Source: Yersinia hibernica
GTDB lineage: Bacteria > Pseudomonadota > Gammaproteobacteria > Enterobacterales > Enterobacteriaceae
Assembly: GCF_004124235.1 (NCBI RefSeq)
Contig: NZ_CP032487.1
Location: forward strand, 1,674,001 to 1,738,000
Direction of reading: 5' to 3'
Length of the DNA stretch: 64,000 nucleotides
Each line of letters begins with the position of its first letter. Position 1 is the first letter of the stretch. The notes under the pieces were generated by a model that saw nothing but the letters and a program-made list of their open reading frames with translations, was not told the origin of the DNA and searched no databases. A program made the position numbers and the translations under genes. Of the stretch, positions 28,584 through 39,519 are shown one piece after another.

Positions 28584-29681
28584 TCACAATGTCGGGTAGT
28601 CGGTGTAGCCCTTAGCCCCACCGCCATAGAAAGTATCGCCGTCGGGGTCATTCAGTGGCGCATTTTGTTGTAAACGTTCAAGCAGGTCCGGGTTGGAAAT
28701 ATAGCTGCGGCCAAAGGCAACGGCATCAATAAATCCTTTTTCAATCAGGTTTTCAGCCTTTTCTGCAGTATAGGCACCCGCACCGACAATCACCCCGTTG
28801 AAACGGGCGCGCACGGCATCGCGGAATGCATCTGAGTAAGGTTTACCCCCAGCCCAGTCTGGCTCTGAAATATGCAGATAAGCAATATGACGTTTATTTA
28901 ACTCTTCGACCAGATATAACGCGGCTTCTTCTTGGTCTTCGCCATTATCCAGGCCATTGAATGGCCCTAAAGGTGAAATTCGAATGCCAATATGCTCAGC
29001 GCCCCATTCGGCAGCCGTGGCATCAACCACTTCCAGCGTTAGACGAGTACGGTTTTCAATGCTGCCACCGTATTGGTCGCTACGTTGGTTCGATGCTGGC
29101 GACATAAATTGGTGCAATAAATAGCCATGGGCTGCATGCAGTTCAATATAATCAAATCCCGCTTCACGGGCATTGGCTGTTGCCTGGCGGAAATCATTAA
29201 TGATGCCTGGGATTTCATGCGTTTCCAGTGCGCGTGGGGTAGAGCAGGGAACACGAACCCAAGCACCCGTTTCATCGCGCACGGTAGTGCGGGTGTCTGC
29301 GGCAATGGCGGAAGGCGCTACCGGGGCTTGTTGACCCGGCTGTAAACTGTTGTGTGAAATTCGGCCAACATGCCATAACTGCACCGCAATATGGCCGCCT
29401 TCATCGTGAACCGCTTGAGTGATTTTTTTCCACGCGGCTAACTGCTCTTGAGTGTGTAACCCCGGAGCCCCGGCATAGCCTTTCGCTTGAAAAGAAATCT
29501 GGGTGGCTTCGGTGATAATCAACCCCGCGCTGGCTCGTTGACGATAATATTCAGCCATCAATGGGGTTGGAATATCACCTGGTTCAATACTACGCAGGCG
29601 TGTCAGTGGCGCCATAAATACACGGTTCGGCAAAGTGAGCGCGCCAACTTTCACGGGGGAGAACAGTTTAGCAGTCTTCAT
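28584..29681 (-). CDS. nemA: N-ethylmaleimide reductase NemA (Old Yellow Enzyme)
   Basis: 365 residues, an FMN-dependent TIM-barrel ene-reductase. OYE landmarks are [13 protein letters not shown] near the N-terminus, the substrate-binding pair in [13 protein letters not shown], and [15 protein letters not shown] for phosphate binding. It reduces maleimides, nitro compounds and other reactive electrophiles using NADPH. It lies 83 bp downstream of nemR with a possible second NemR site between them. Confidence 0.94.
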   Translation of the reverse strand: MKTAKLFSPVKVGALTLPNRVFMAPLTRLRSIEPGDIPTPLMAEYYRQRASAGLIITEATQISFQAKGYAGAPGLHTQEQLAAWKKITQAVHDEGGHIAVQLWHVGRISHNSLQPGQQAPVAPSAIAADTRTTVRDETGAWVRVPCSTPRALETHEIPGIINDFRQATANAREAGFDYIELHAAHGYLLHQFMSPASNQRSDQYGGSIENRTRLTLEVVDATAAEWGAEHIGIRISPLGPFNGLDNGEDQEEAALYLVEELNKRHIAYLHISEPDWAGGKPYSDAFRDAVRARFNGVIVGAGAYTAEKAENLIEKGFIDAVAFGRSYISNPDLLERLQQNAPLNDPDGDTFYGGGAKGYTDYPTL

Positions 29682-29698
29682 GGTGCGTCCTATATTAA

Positions 29699-29713
29699 TA
29701 GACCAGTCGACTA
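29699..29713. promoter_or_regulatory. Possible second NemR site before nemA
   Basis: TAGACCAGTCGACTA keeps one full half-site (TAGACC) of the NemR box and a diverged second half. It lies 18 bp before the nemA start. Confidence 0.4.
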
Positions 29714-29764
29714 GAGACTGGGTAAATCCTGAAAATACAAAAGAGTAGCTTCAGGATCATTGGA

Positions 29765-30367
29765 TTATTGAGCGGGTTGTAAAATCAGTTCGATACTTTC
29801 TAGCGCACAGGTCAGCGGCGCAACAGACCGTTTCACCTTCGCGCGCAACGATGCACCTAGCCACAAGGCATAGAGCGTCTCTGCGGTGGCAGCAGGGGAA
29901 AGCGTGATACGTAATGAGCCTTCTTCAACTCCGGCTTCAATCGCATCTTGCAAACGGCCAATGACGCGAGCAGTGCCGATATCTAGCGCATGGCGCATAG
30001 GTTCGGATAAATCACTCACTTCGGCTGATAGTTTAACCGCCAGACAAGCATTGTGGCATTCACTACCACAATAGTTGGCAATAGATTGAGCAAAATAATG
30101 CAGCAGGTGTTGGCGTTTATCCCCTTGTGTTCCCGATAACAGGTTTGCCATCCCTGCGTCATAGCGATCAAAATAGCGCTGTAACATCGCCTCACCGAAT
30201 ACTTCCTTTGAACGGAAATAGTGATAAAACGAACCCTTCGGGATACCCGCCGTGGTGAGTAACAAGCTGAGACCCATCCCATTAAAGCCAAGGCGCAGGC
30301 TAAGGCTCTCACCGGTGGCTAGCAGGTGTTCACGGGTGTCTACGTGAGTGTGCGGTATTTTGTTCAT
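29765..30367 (-). CDS. nemR: TetR-family electrophile-sensing repressor NemR
   Basis: 200 residues. N-terminal TetR helix-turn-helix with IPKGSFYHYFRSKE. The redox cysteine of E. coli NemR (C106) corresponds to C108 in NACLAVKLSAEV; C100 and C104 are nearby. It represses itself and nemA until modified by bleach, NEM or quinones. The perfect box at 30382-30397 lies 14 bp before its start. Confidence 0.93.
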   Translation of the reverse strand: MNKIPHTHVDTREHLLATGESLSLRLGFNGMGLSLLLTTAGIPKGSFYHYFRSKEVFGEAMLQRYFDRYDAGMANLLSGTQGDKRQHLLHYFAQSIANYCGSECHNACLAVKLSAEVSDLSEPMRHALDIGTARVIGRLQDAIEAGVEEGSLRITLSPAATAETLYALWLGASLRAKVKRSVAPLTCALESIELILQPAQ

Positions 30368-30381
30368 GTCCAGTAGCGTAA

Positions 30382-30397
30382 TAGACCAATCGGTCTA
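30382..30397. promoter_or_regulatory. NemR operator
   Basis: TAGACC-AATC-GGTCTA is a perfect palindrome identical in form to the E. coli NemR box. Confidence 0.85.
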
Positions 30398-30484
30398 GGT
30401 CAAGAAAAAAATGCCAGCGGAGGGGGCGCTGGCATTAACGTTGTGATCTATTGGTTATTTATGGGCATTTTTTATTCGCTAACC

Positions 30485-32116
30485 TTAACTTCGACATTTT
30501 TGCAGCAAATCCATTCCAGATTGATATTCAGTAGTTTGAATATTCATCATCCCCAAGAGGGTGTGGAAGAGATTATCCTGTGAAATATCATCATGTTGTG
30601 CGCTGTCGGATACACATTGACGATTGATGCCATAGTTTTTTGTATATTCAGGAGATAGCCACATTAAAAAAGGAATGTGTGTCTGCTGGCTGGGGGCAAA
30701 TATGTAGGGTGTTCCATGTAAATACAGGCCATTTTCGCCTAATGACTCGCCGTGATCGGAGAGATAGACCAGGGCGGTGTTAAATCGATTATTGTGCCGT
30801 TGCAGTAATTTCACGGTGCTATCCAACATCGCATCAGTGTAAAGAATGGAATTATCATAAGTATTGACCAGTTCCTGAGAGGTGCAATCCTGAATTTGAT
30901 TGCTATCACAGGTGGGGGAAAACTGGCGTATATCGGGTGTCGAGCGGCGGTAATAAGCCGGGCCATGGCTCCCCATTTGGTGCAGTACAATGACAGTGTC
31001 GTCTTGTAATCCATTGATATAATTGTCTAACTTGTCGAGCAGGGCATGGTCTAAGCAGACGCCATTTTCACACTCAGCCGTTAATTGCAGCTGAGTCACA
31101 TCTTGGTGAGGAATACGATCACAAGCCCCTTTGCAGCCACCGTCATTTTCGCGCCACAATACATTTAATCCGGCATGGGCAAGAATATCCATCAGGCCCT
31201 CTTGATGGCTGGCGAGTGTGGCATCATAATTTTTACGCGGCATATTTGAGAACATACAGGGCACCGAAACCGCAGTTTCTGTCCCGCAAGAAGCGGCGTT
31301 TTTGAAATAAATAACATTCTGTTTTTGCAAGCGGGGATTAGTTTCCCGCCCATAGCCACCCAAAGAGAAGTTCTCTGCTCGGGCCGTTTCCCCGACCACT
31401 AAAATTACCAGTGTTTTCTGTTGTTGCCCGCTAATTAACGGGCCTTTATGGGCATCTTGCCCGATAGTCACGAGTGCCATATTACCGGTGAAGTATTTCT
31501 GTTTAGCAAACTGAAAACTACCGCTGACAAAATTGGACGGCGTTAACATCTTAACAATGCTTTTATTATTACGGATAAGCGAGGCGTAATCTTTATAAAA
31601 TAGTGTTGCGATGAGCATGATAATGACAGTTGATACCAGTATGTTGGTGATACGCAACCCCAACATATACCACCAAGGGCGCGTTGCCTTGATATGGACA
31701 AAGCAGATAATAATGGCGGGCAAAATGCCCAATATCAGCAGCCACAGTGCCATGCGCGGGGTGAAAAGGGCGGTGGCTTCGCGGGAATTGGTTTCAAATG
31801 CGTTCTGCATCATATTGGCATCGATGACGGCACCATAACTGAACATAAAATAGTTAGCTGCCGCGCCGCCTAACAGAAACATAATAATGAGCGGTTTGCG
31901 CAACACCGGCACAGCCAATAGACTGAAAATGATATTGAGGGCGCAGAAAATGACGACCGGAATGGTCGCGGCAAATAAGTAACTGTCACTGCTGTCAAAG
32001 TGAATGAGCGACCAAGCTTTAGCAATAAACAGGGCGTTTTGGAAAAGAGTAAAAAATAGCGCCGTGGTTAAAATAAAAATCAATCCGTTACACTGTAACT
32101 TGCATCGAGCATTCAT
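30485..32116 (-). CDS. eptA: Lipid A phosphoethanolamine transferase EptA (PmrC)
   Basis: 543 residues from the ATG at 32116 (TTG at 32128 is an alternative). Five N-terminal membrane helices are followed by a periplasmic sulfatase-fold domain. The catalytic threonine is T279 in SCGTETAVSVPCM, with LVVGETARAENFS before it and LSDHGESLGENG after. It adds phosphoethanolamine to lipid A and so lowers binding of polymyxin-like peptides. It stands between nemR and ydhL, not beside a pmrAB pair. EptB is less likely because similarity to EptA runs along the full length. Confidence 0.9.
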   Translation of the reverse strand: MNARCKLQCNGLIFILTTALFFTLFQNALFIAKAWSLIHFDSSDSYLFAATIPVVIFCALNIIFSLLAVPVLRKPLIIMFLLGGAAANYFMFSYGAVIDANMMQNAFETNSREATALFTPRMALWLLILGILPAIIICFVHIKATRPWWYMLGLRITNILVSTVIIMLIATLFYKDYASLIRNNKSIVKMLTPSNFVSGSFQFAKQKYFTGNMALVTIGQDAHKGPLISGQQQKTLVILVVGETARAENFSLGGYGRETNPRLQKQNVIYFKNAASCGTETAVSVPCMFSNMPRKNYDATLASHQEGLMDILAHAGLNVLWRENDGGCKGACDRIPHQDVTQLQLTAECENGVCLDHALLDKLDNYINGLQDDTVIVLHQMGSHGPAYYRRSTPDIRQFSPTCDSNQIQDCTSQELVNTYDNSILYTDAMLDSTVKLLQRHNNRFNTALVYLSDHGESLGENGLYLHGTPYIFAPSQQTHIPFLMWLSPEYTKNYGINRQCVSDSAQHDDISQDNLFHTLLGMMNIQTTEYQSGMDLLQKCRS

Positions 32117-32279
32117 TGTGAAAATCAAATCCTACAGTTCACTCATTGATGCAATGCTATTGAATGAAACTTAAGATAACCTTAGCGGTTAGGGTGCAGT
32201 GTTGGTCGCGATGAGAAATAGGCACTTGTCAGCAGCGACGAAGCAGTCTTCAATTAAAGCGTCAGCAGTAGGAGGCTAT

Positions 32280-32519
32280 TTGGCTCAGCAACTTGAGTTT
32301 TTTGACATCCCCAGCCCGTGCCGTGGTATCTGTCAAACAGATGACCGCGGTTTTTGTCGTGGGTGTATGCGTAGCCGGGATGAGCGCTTTAATTGGATGA
32401 AAATGAGTGACCCGCAAAAGCGCGATGTCCTGCGGTTATGCCGTCAACGCCTATTGCGCTTGCAGCGCGCCAACAAACAGGTGGATGACCCACTGCCGGA
32501 ACAACCCTCATTATTCTGA
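32280..32519 (+). CDS. ydhL: DUF1289 Cys-rich protein YdhL
   Basis: 79 residues, the same as E. coli YdhL. The start is taken as TTG at 32280 because AGGAGG (32270-32275) lies just before it and the next residues (AQQLEFF) match E. coli from its second residue. Four cysteines in CRGIC and FCRGC suggest a small metal-binding site. The C-terminus EQPSLF is conserved. Function is unknown. Confidence 0.85.
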   Translation: MAQQLEFFDIPSPCRGICQTDDRGFCRGCMRSRDERFNWMKMSDPQKRDVLRLCRQRLLRLQRANKQVDDPLPEQPSLF

Positions 32520-32656
32520 TTCGCCATTATTTTGTCTTACCGTTTAGCCATTATGGCGATTAAGTGGCTCAGCCCCAATTCATTGGTCAGGGAGGATTTA
32601 ACCTTGCTGTCGGTTGTGTATGCTGATGGGCAGATAAACACATGAGGTAGCGAATA

Positions 32657-33553
32657 ATGGATACACGTAGCCAACTGGCTCCACTTGGGCCGGAGTTTTC
32701 TCGCATGATTTGCGGTTATTGGCGGCTGATGGAGTGGGACATGACAGCGCAACAGTTGTTGGCTTTTATCGAGCAACATATTGAGTTGGGTATTACCACC
32801 GCTGATCATGCAGATATTTACGGCGGTTATCAATGCGAACAGGCATTTGGCCAAGCATTGCGCCTTAAACCCTCGCTGCGTCAGCAACTGGAGTTAGTCA
32901 GTAAATGTGGTATTGCCACCACGGCAAAGCCAGAACATGCTTTGGGGCACTATATTACTGACCGCTCTCATATTATTGAAAGTGCTGAACAATCTTTAAC
33001 CCATCTGCATACCGACTATCTTGATTTATTGCTGATCCATCGGCCAGATCCCTTGATGGATGCTGATGAAGTTGCCGAGGCATTCACGCAATTACACCAA
33101 AGTGGCAAAGTAAAATATTTCGGTGTGTCAAACTTTAGCCCTGCACAATTTAGTTTGTTGCAGTCGCGCCTGCCATTCTCCTTGGTCACCAATCAGGTAG
33201 AAATCTCGCCTTTGCACCAACCCGCCATTGTGGATGGAACGCTGGATGCTTGCCAACAGTTACGCATTAAGCCCATGGCGTGGTCTTGTTTGGGCGGTGG
33301 CCGCCTGTTTAGTGACCCTGAATTCCAGGCATTACGTCACGAGTTACAGGCCGTTGCTGATGAGATTGGTGCGCAAAGTATCGAACAAGTGGTGTATGCC
33401 TGGGTGCTGCGTTTACCTTCGGCCCCGTTACCGATTATTGGCTCAGGCAAGATAGCGCGGGTGAAAACCGCATGGGCGTCACTTTCCCTCACCATGACTC
33501 GGCAGCAATGGTTCCGGATTCGTCGTGCTGCTTTGGGCTATGACGTGCCGTAA
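32657..33553 (+). CDS. ydhF: Aldo/keto reductase YdhF
   Basis: 298 residues, as in E. coli YdhF. AKR-type TIM barrel with the catalytic tetrad region in TADHADIYGGYQ and VSKCGIA, followed by LLLIHRPDPLMDADEV. It is an NADP-dependent oxidoreductase of unknown substrate. ATG at 32657 matches the family. It is convergent with ydhK, 24 bp apart. Confidence 0.92.
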   Translation: MDTRSQLAPLGPEFSRMICGYWRLMEWDMTAQQLLAFIEQHIELGITTADHADIYGGYQCEQAFGQALRLKPSLRQQLELVSKCGIATTAKPEHALGHYITDRSHIIESAEQSLTHLHTDYLDLLLIHRPDPLMDADEVAEAFTQLHQSGKVKYFGVSNFSPAQFSLLQSRLPFSLVTNQVEISPLHQPAIVDGTLDACQQLRIKPMAWSCLGGGRLFSDPEFQALRHELQAVADEIGAQSIEQVVYAWVLRLPSAPLPIIGSGKIARVKTAWASLSLTMTRQQWFRIRRAALGYDVP

Positions 33554-33577
33554 GCCAGTGTTCTGCGCCAGCGAGCC

Positions 33578-35602
33578 TCAGGCTGGTGCAACATGCTGTT
33601 CCTCGTCAGGCATCGCCATTTGGAGCTGGGTTAGCGAGCAATACAGCCGCCAAATGAGCCCGGCTAGTTCTCGGCCAGAGGCATCCGGATATTGCCCTAA
33701 AATAGCGCTCATCCGCTGCAATTCCTGCAATGTGGCGTGTAGTGAACTCGGCTGGACACCTTTCTCGGTCATACATCCTTTTAAGCAATGAATGCAGACA
33801 TCTCGCACTGCGGCCAGTGGTGCCGAGGGGGTTTGCCAATCGCGTAACTGCCAGACTACATGGCTGCAATTGAGCAGCACCATACCCCAGCGCAGCAGCC
33901 ACAGGCGCGCAGTTTGATCTTGGCTGAGATTGAGTTGATTGATGCGGTGATATATCAGTGATTCAAATTGATTCTGACTTTGCTGCGGGTGGCCGCTGAG
34001 CTGGTCGATAAAATCACGTCGTAGCAGGCGAATAATTCGCCGACTTTTGCGTTTGTCAGAACTGGGGCGCAGCAGCTGAAATGCCACGCCAGCCAACATA
34101 ACCCCCACCAATTTGCCAATATTATCATTGAGAAACGCTTGATAATCATAGCTGGGTGGGTTGGTGACACTCAGGAATGACCCCATAAAAACAATCAATT
34201 GCCCCCACAGGGCCGCATGAGCTGGATGCTGGAGTTTCATCATCTGCATGGTGATTAAAATCGGCAATAATAGGACGGCAAATTGCCAAAAATCATCTAT
34301 TTGCACCATCACGCCAAATTTTAGAATAAAGCAGCTTATCGAGAGTAAAACAATGGCTTTCAATAGGGTGGCAATGCTATCAGTGGGGGATGGGGTGGCC
34401 GAGTAGAGCACACAACTGACCGCCGCCAATGCCAGTGCCGCACTGCCCGAACTCCATTGTGTATGAATCCAAAATGCGCAGCCAACCACAATACAAACGA
34501 AGGTTCTCAGGCCATTATAGGCCGCTTCGTAAGTGTCGGTGTGGCGGGCGAGTGCGGTGACGGGCGGCGGGAGCAACACGCCATTGTCAGATTCTTTATC
34601 CAGCTGTGCTAACCAGCGATTGACTTGCAAATATAACCAACAGAAATGCCGTAGGCGCAACCAGAAGGCTTTATGCCGATAATCAAACTCATCATGGGGA
34701 GCAATGTGTTGCAGGATTTTGGCAACTTGATATTTATCACAATCGGCTTGCTGTAAGGCGGTGAGTAATTGTGCCAAGACGCTGGGCAGGTTTTCTGGTT
34801 GGGATGGCCAGTTGAGCAACATACGGCGTAAACTGGTAATCACGCTGGTGATGCGTAACTGGCGATGCAGAATAAAATTCAATACATTGTTTTGCCGACG
34901 TAAGCGGTAATGGCTCCAAAATGCCTGAATGCGGAGCAAATTCATGGTGAGGATTTGGCCAATCAGCCCCTCGTGCGAGGTGCGAATCTGCGGGTTTTGT
35001 TCGGTTTGCCATAACAATTGCGCATGTTCTAGTAAGCGAGCTTGCATCCGGCGCAATGAGGTCAGTAGCGCTTCGCCATCTGAGGTGCTGGGCAGCAGCA
35101 TCATCATCAGGCCGCCACAGAGAATGCCGGTAATCACTTCACAGACTCGAGCCTGGGCAATATCAAATATTTGCTGGGGGTCAGTGGTGTTGACCGTCGA
35201 GAAAGCAATGATAGCGGTGGTATAGCCCGCCAACGCAAAAGCATAAGAAACATTATTCTGGTAGTGATTTGAGACAAAAGTACATGCGCCAATCCAAGTG
35301 GCAATGGCGAAGGTGAACAGCCATGGGTCATTCAGACAATGCCCAGCAATCATCAGTGATGCCGCAGCGCCAATCAGACTGCCAATCACCCGGCCAATAC
35401 TTTTGCTTATCACACCGCCGACGGTGGGGAAACTGACCACCGCGGCGGACGTCATTGCCCAGTAGGGTTCGTCTAAATTGAGGGCAAACGCAATCCACAG
35501 TGATAAACACATCGCCAGTGAATTGCGCAGTGCATAACGCCATTGGCTCGCATTAGCCTTACCCCAAGGGGTGTGTTGCCACGAGGGGAACGTCAGGCGC
35601 AT
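33578..35602 (-). CDS. ydhK: FUSC-family inner-membrane efflux protein YdhK
   Basis: 674 residues, close to E. coli YdhK. Two blocks of membrane helices (about 25-165 and 365-490) frame a cytosolic region, the FUSC/AaeB-like layout. It forms one transcript with ydhI and ydhJ, starting 3 bp after the ydhJ stop. By analogy with AaeAB, YdhJ and YdhK form an efflux unit. The cargo is unknown. Confidence 0.9.
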   Translation of the reverse strand: MRLTFPSWQHTPWGKANASQWRYALRNSLAMCLSLWIAFALNLDEPYWAMTSAAVVSFPTVGGVISKSIGRVIGSLIGAAASLMIAGHCLNDPWLFTFAIATWIGACTFVSNHYQNNVSYAFALAGYTTAIIAFSTVNTTDPQQIFDIAQARVCEVITGILCGGLMMMLLPSTSDGEALLTSLRRMQARLLEHAQLLWQTEQNPQIRTSHEGLIGQILTMNLLRIQAFWSHYRLRRQNNVLNFILHRQLRITSVITSLRRMLLNWPSQPENLPSVLAQLLTALQQADCDKYQVAKILQHIAPHDEFDYRHKAFWLRLRHFCWLYLQVNRWLAQLDKESDNGVLLPPPVTALARHTDTYEAAYNGLRTFVCIVVGCAFWIHTQWSSGSAALALAAVSCVLYSATPSPTDSIATLLKAIVLLSISCFILKFGVMVQIDDFWQFAVLLLPILITMQMMKLQHPAHAALWGQLIVFMGSFLSVTNPPSYDYQAFLNDNIGKLVGVMLAGVAFQLLRPSSDKRKSRRIIRLLRRDFIDQLSGHPQQSQNQFESLIYHRINQLNLSQDQTARLWLLRWGMVLLNCSHVVWQLRDWQTPSAPLAAVRDVCIHCLKGCMTEKGVQPSSLHATLQELQRMSAILGQYPDASGRELAGLIWRLYCSLTQLQMAMPDEEQHVAPA

Positions 35603-35605
35603 GAT

Positions 35606-36463
35606 TTATTGCACCAAGGAGATGGTGCAGGTGGTGCCGGCAATCAAGGTGACATCGGCGGGGACATCGAGCAATTTAATTCTCACCGGCACCCGCTGTG
35701 CTAGGCGCACCCACGGCACATTAGGTTTTACATCCAACAACAAATTACCGCTGGTATCGACACTTTGGTCATAAATTGCCCGACCAATACTTTCGACCAC
35801 CCCACGTAAAGGAATGTTGCCATTATACAAAACAATCTTGGCTTCATTACCCTCGCTAATGTGTCTTAGCTTGGTTTCTTCGAAATACCCCATCACATAG
35901 AATGAGTCAGTATCTATTAGCGCGACTAATGGAGTTCCTGCGGTTGCATAGTCACCCACGCGAGTCTGTAAATTAGTGATATAGCCATTGGCAGGGGCAT
36001 AAATACGCGTTTTACTGAGATTCCATTTTGCTTGTTCAAGGTGTGCCAGAGCCCCTTGATATGCCGCTTTCATACTGTCTGCGGTTAAGTTGGCGATATC
36101 GAGGTCCTCACCAGAAATGATATTTTTGGGTAAGTTTCGCCGACGTGCGGCCTCATGATTAGCTTTGGCCAGATCAGCCTGCGCCCGCACCACGGCAGCT
36201 TGGGCATTATCCAGCGCTAATTGATAGGGTTGTGGGTCAATCACAAATAATAGGCTGCCAGAGCTTACCAACTGGTTATCATGAACTACTATTTTAACCA
36301 ACCGCCCAGAGACTTCAGGCGTGATACTGACTAATTCCGCCCGGACTTTACCATCACGAGTCCAAGGCGATTGCATATAATAATTCCACATCCACCAACC
36401 CGCACAGAGTGCTAGGGCGAACACGATGACTGACGAGAAGTATTTAAGAGACTGATGATTCAT
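35606..36463 (-). CDS. ydhJ: HlyD/EmrA-type membrane-fusion protein YdhJ
   Basis: 285 residues: one N-terminal membrane anchor (about 10-30), a biotinyl-lipoyl-like half (VSITPEVSGRLVKIVVHDNQ), a coiled-coil hairpin (about 80-145) and a second lipoyl/beta-barrel part. It should link YdhK to an outer-membrane channel. The gene is 6 bp downstream of ydhI. Confidence 0.92.
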   Translation of the reverse strand: MNHQSLKYFSSVIVFALALCAGWWMWNYYMQSPWTRDGKVRAELVSITPEVSGRLVKIVVHDNQLVSSGSLLFVIDPQPYQLALDNAQAAVVRAQADLAKANHEAARRRNLPKNIISGEDLDIANLTADSMKAAYQGALAHLEQAKWNLSKTRIYAPANGYITNLQTRVGDYATAGTPLVALIDTDSFYVMGYFEETKLRHISEGNEAKIVLYNGNIPLRGVVESIGRAIYDQSVDTSGNLLLDVKPNVPWVRLAQRVPVRIKLLDVPADVTLIAGTTCTISLVQ

Positions 36464-36469
36464 ATCAAT

Positions 36470-36706
36470 TTACCAACTGGCTAATATCCACAAAGAAACG
36501 CTGACCGCAATGACAAAAATGGACAGATCCATTAATATTGGATGCCAGATATCACCAGAGTAGATCCAATTCCGCAGCACATGATGGATCAGTAGCCATA
36601 ACACCAAACCTAGCATAACCGCCTTAAACATCGGCGGGAAATAGATAGAGGCACCTAAAATCAAGTCTGGCAAGGGTGCATTTATGGATAATATAGATAC
36701 ATACAT
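36470..36706 (-). CDS. ydhI: DUF1656 small membrane protein YdhI
   Basis: 78 residues with two membrane helices and the DUF1656 pattern [18 protein letters not shown] lies 8 nt before the ATG at 36706. Members of this family (also AaeX) always accompany a HlyD/FUSC pair. The exact role is not known. Divergent from rovA. Confidence 0.92.
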   Translation of the reverse strand: MYVSILSINAPLPDLILGASIYFPPMFKAVMLGLVLWLLIHHVLRNWIYSGDIWHPILMDLSIFVIAVSVSLWILASW

Positions 36707-36858
36707 AAGGTTAATCCTTAAGAGGTAATTTTAGTAAATACATAATTTTTACTAAAGGATTCCCCATATTTATTGCTATTGTCCTAGCATCGACGGTATA
36801 TATACATTTGTGTTTTTAATGTTAATTACCCAAAATAGACGGGACTCTGGTAGTTATG

Positions 36859-36870
36859 CTAGCACGCTAA
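36859..36870. promoter_or_regulatory. Likely RovA/SlyA binding site
   Basis: CTAGCACGCTAA matches the SlyA-type palindrome TTAGCAAGCTAA at ten of twelve positions. It is 16 bp before the rovA start, fitting autoregulation. Confidence 0.45.
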
Positions 36871-36874
36871 ATAA

Positions 36875-37318
<444 letters not shown>

Positions 37319-37372
37319 AATAAATCTTACATATCTATTCACGGCAGAAATAAATTTTTAGTGGTAAAAAAT

Positions 37373-37403
37373 AAGCCAGAGATTGTTATGATCTCTGGCT
37401 TTC
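37373..37403. terminator. Bidirectional terminator between rovA and slyB
   Basis: AAGCCAGAGAT-TGTTATG-ATCTCTGGCTT, a perfect 11-bp stem with A run and TTT on opposite sides, between convergent genes. Confidence 0.85.
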
Positions 37404-37440
37404 ATCGGTTGTATCAATCAATCTGTGTCCAGATAGCTGA

Positions 37441-37908
37441 TTAGCGCGGGCTAACTGTCACCGTGCTGCCACTGGTGGCGAGCATAACGCGCTGACCAAC
37501 GCTAAAGCGGGTTGGGCCTTGTTTCTGTACCACCAGAATAGTGGTGCCATCATCTTTACGGACTTCAAGTTGCACGCCGTCAGTACGGTTTATTGCACCC
37601 TGAACCCCTTGTCCTGCCATACCGCCCGCCACTGCACCGGCTGCTGTCGCCAGGCTACGGCCCGTGCCGCCACCGACAGTATTCCCAAGGAAACCACCCA
37701 AGACAGCACCACCGATAGCACCTATGATATTGTTGTCATCACCGCCTTGAATAGTGACTGGACGAACTGAAAGTAAGGTACCGTAAGTCACTGTTTGTAC
37801 TTGCTTCGCTTGTGAGGCCGTAAAAACATCACCCGATAAGGTATTGTTGTTGGCACAACCGGTCAGAGTCACCGCAGCAATAGCAACGACGATTAATGGC
37901 TTGATCAT
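37441..37908 (-). CDS. slyB: Outer-membrane lipoprotein SlyB
   Basis: 155 residues, as in E. coli SlyB. Lipobox LTGC gives the lipidated cysteine C18. The middle is a glycine-zipper (GAIGGAVLGGFLGNTVGGG). It stabilises the outer membrane and is part of the PhoP regulon in relatives. No PhoP box with the right 11-bp repeat spacing was found here. Confidence 0.96.
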   Translation of the reverse strand: MIKPLIVVAIAAVTLTGCANNNTLSGDVFTASQAKQVQTVTYGTLLSVRPVTIQGGDDNNIIGAIGGAVLGGFLGNTVGGGTGRSLATAAGAVAGGMAGQGVQGAINRTDGVQLEVRKDDGTTILVVQKQGPTRFSVGQRVMLATSGSTVTVSPR

Positions 37909-38111
37909 AAAAACTCCTATTAATATGCATAACCGTATGACGGTTCAGTCTGCCTGGTATATCCAAATCCAGTCCATTGACGGCCTAGTATTTGCATAAA
38001 GTATGGCTTACTCAAATATTTATTTCACTACTTAACGTATGTTGACTGTGTGTTTGATTGTTTGACCACTCTAATAGGAACGCAGCTTAGCGGTTTATCC
38101 TTCAACCAATA

Positions 38112-38127
38112 TTAAACGGCGGTTTAA
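38112..38127. repeat. Inverted repeat in the slyB-anmK region
   Basis: TTAAAC-GGCG-GTTTAA, a perfect 6-4-6 dyad in the 443-bp divergent slyB-anmK gap, likely a regulator site of unknown identity. Nothing else was recognised in that gap. Confidence 0.4.
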
Positions 38128-38351
38128 CTTTCTGAAAGTAAGAAATATCGCTGCCATAACTCATACTGTCAGGATGAGTGACTTTTATGTGAGCCTTCTT
38201 GCAAATAAAAATCATTCTTTAAGACATGGCCCTATAGCGGTATACACTTAAAAAAGTATATCTTTTCATGATGTTAATTTTATTATTCTGACTTGGCGTC
38301 TGCCAAGTCTCATGGTTATTTTGCCCCTCAGTGGGAAATAAGGTCATTGCT

Positions 38352-39464
38352 ATGAAATCAGGCCGTTTTATTGGAGTGATGTCAGGAACCAGTTTAGATG
38401 GCGTCGATGTTGTGCTGGCCGCCATTGATGAGCGCATGGTGGCTCAGCAAGCCAGCCATTGCCACCCGATGCCGTTATCGCTGAAAAATGACATTCTCGG
38501 TATGTGCCAAGGGCAGTCGACCACGTTATCAGCCGTGGGGAAACTCGATGCTCAACTCGGGATATTATTTGCCGAGGCGGTGCTGGCGCTATTGGACAAA
38601 CAGGGGCTGACAACCCAAGACATCACGGCGATTGGTTGTCATGGGCAAACGGTGTGGCATGAACCGTTGGGCGAGCCTGGCTTTACCATACAGTTAGGTG
38701 ACAATAATCGCATTGCAGCCATGACAAAGATTGCCACCGTTGGGGATTTTCGCCGCCGCGATATGGCCTATGGTGGGCAGGGTGCGCCTCTGGTGCCCGC
38801 TTTCCATCATGCATTACTGGCCCATGCGACTGAGCGACGCATGGTTTTGAACATCGGTGGCATTGCGAATTTATCGCTGCTGTTACCTGATTTACCGGTG
38901 CGCGGTTTTGACACTGGCCCCGGGAATATGTTGATGGACGCCTGGATTTGGCGCAACCGCGCATTACCTTATGATAAAGATGCTGCCTGGGCGCTGTCAG
39001 GGCGGGTTAATCAACCGCTACTGGAGCTGTTGTTCAGTGACCCATACTTTGCCAAACCGGCCCCGAAAAGCACCGGGCGTGAGTATTTCAATGCTGGGTG
39101 GCTGGATAAGCAATTGACTCAATTTCCGGGCCTAAAATCTGAAGATATTCAGGCGACACTTGCGGAGCTGACCGCGCTTTCCATTGCTGAACAAGTCCAG
39201 TTGGCTGGGGGCTGTGAGCGGTTGCTGGTTTGTGGTGGTGGGGCCAGAAACCCCTTGGTCATGTCGCGGATGTCAACATTATTGCCCGGCACCGAAGTGT
39301 GTGTCACGGATGATTTTGGCGTCAGTGGCGATGATATGGAGGCGCTGGCATTCGCCTGGCTCGCATTTCGCACCTTATCCGGTAAACCGGGTAATTTGCC
39401 CTCAGTGACCGGGGCTAGTTGCGAGACCATTTTAGGAGCAGTCTATCCTGTATCGTTACGATGA
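38352..39464 (+). CDS. anmK: Anhydro-N-acetylmuramic acid kinase AnmK
   Basis: 370 residues, as in E. coli AnmK (369). ASKHA-fold motifs: [12 protein letters not shown] at the N-terminus, [22 protein letters not shown] and GGGARNPL. It opens and phosphorylates 1,6-anhydroMurNAc to MurNAc-6-P in wall recycling. The start at 38352 (MKSGRF) matches the family. Confidence 0.96.
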   Translation: MKSGRFIGVMSGTSLDGVDVVLAAIDERMVAQQASHCHPMPLSLKNDILGMCQGQSTTLSAVGKLDAQLGILFAEAVLALLDKQGLTTQDITAIGCHGQTVWHEPLGEPGFTIQLGDNNRIAAMTKIATVGDFRRRDMAYGGQGAPLVPAFHHALLAHATERRMVLNIGGIANLSLLLPDLPVRGFDTGPGNMLMDAWIWRNRALPYDKDAAWALSGRVNQPLLELLFSDPYFAKPAPKSTGREYFNAGWLDKQLTQFPGLKSEDIQATLAELTALSIAEQVQLAGGCERLLVCGGGARNPLVMSRMSTLLPGTEVCVTDDFGVSGDDMEALAFAWLAFRTLSGKPGNLPSVTGASCETILGAVYPVSLR

Positions 39465-39519
39465 CGGTGCTAAGCTATCTGAGATGATGGTGGCTTATTG
39501 ATGCAATAAGGACGGCAAA

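Noticed and set aside
38050..38100. PhoP box upstream of slyB
   Set aside because: TGTTTG and GGTTTA motifs occur, but never as a direct repeat with the needed 11-bp register.
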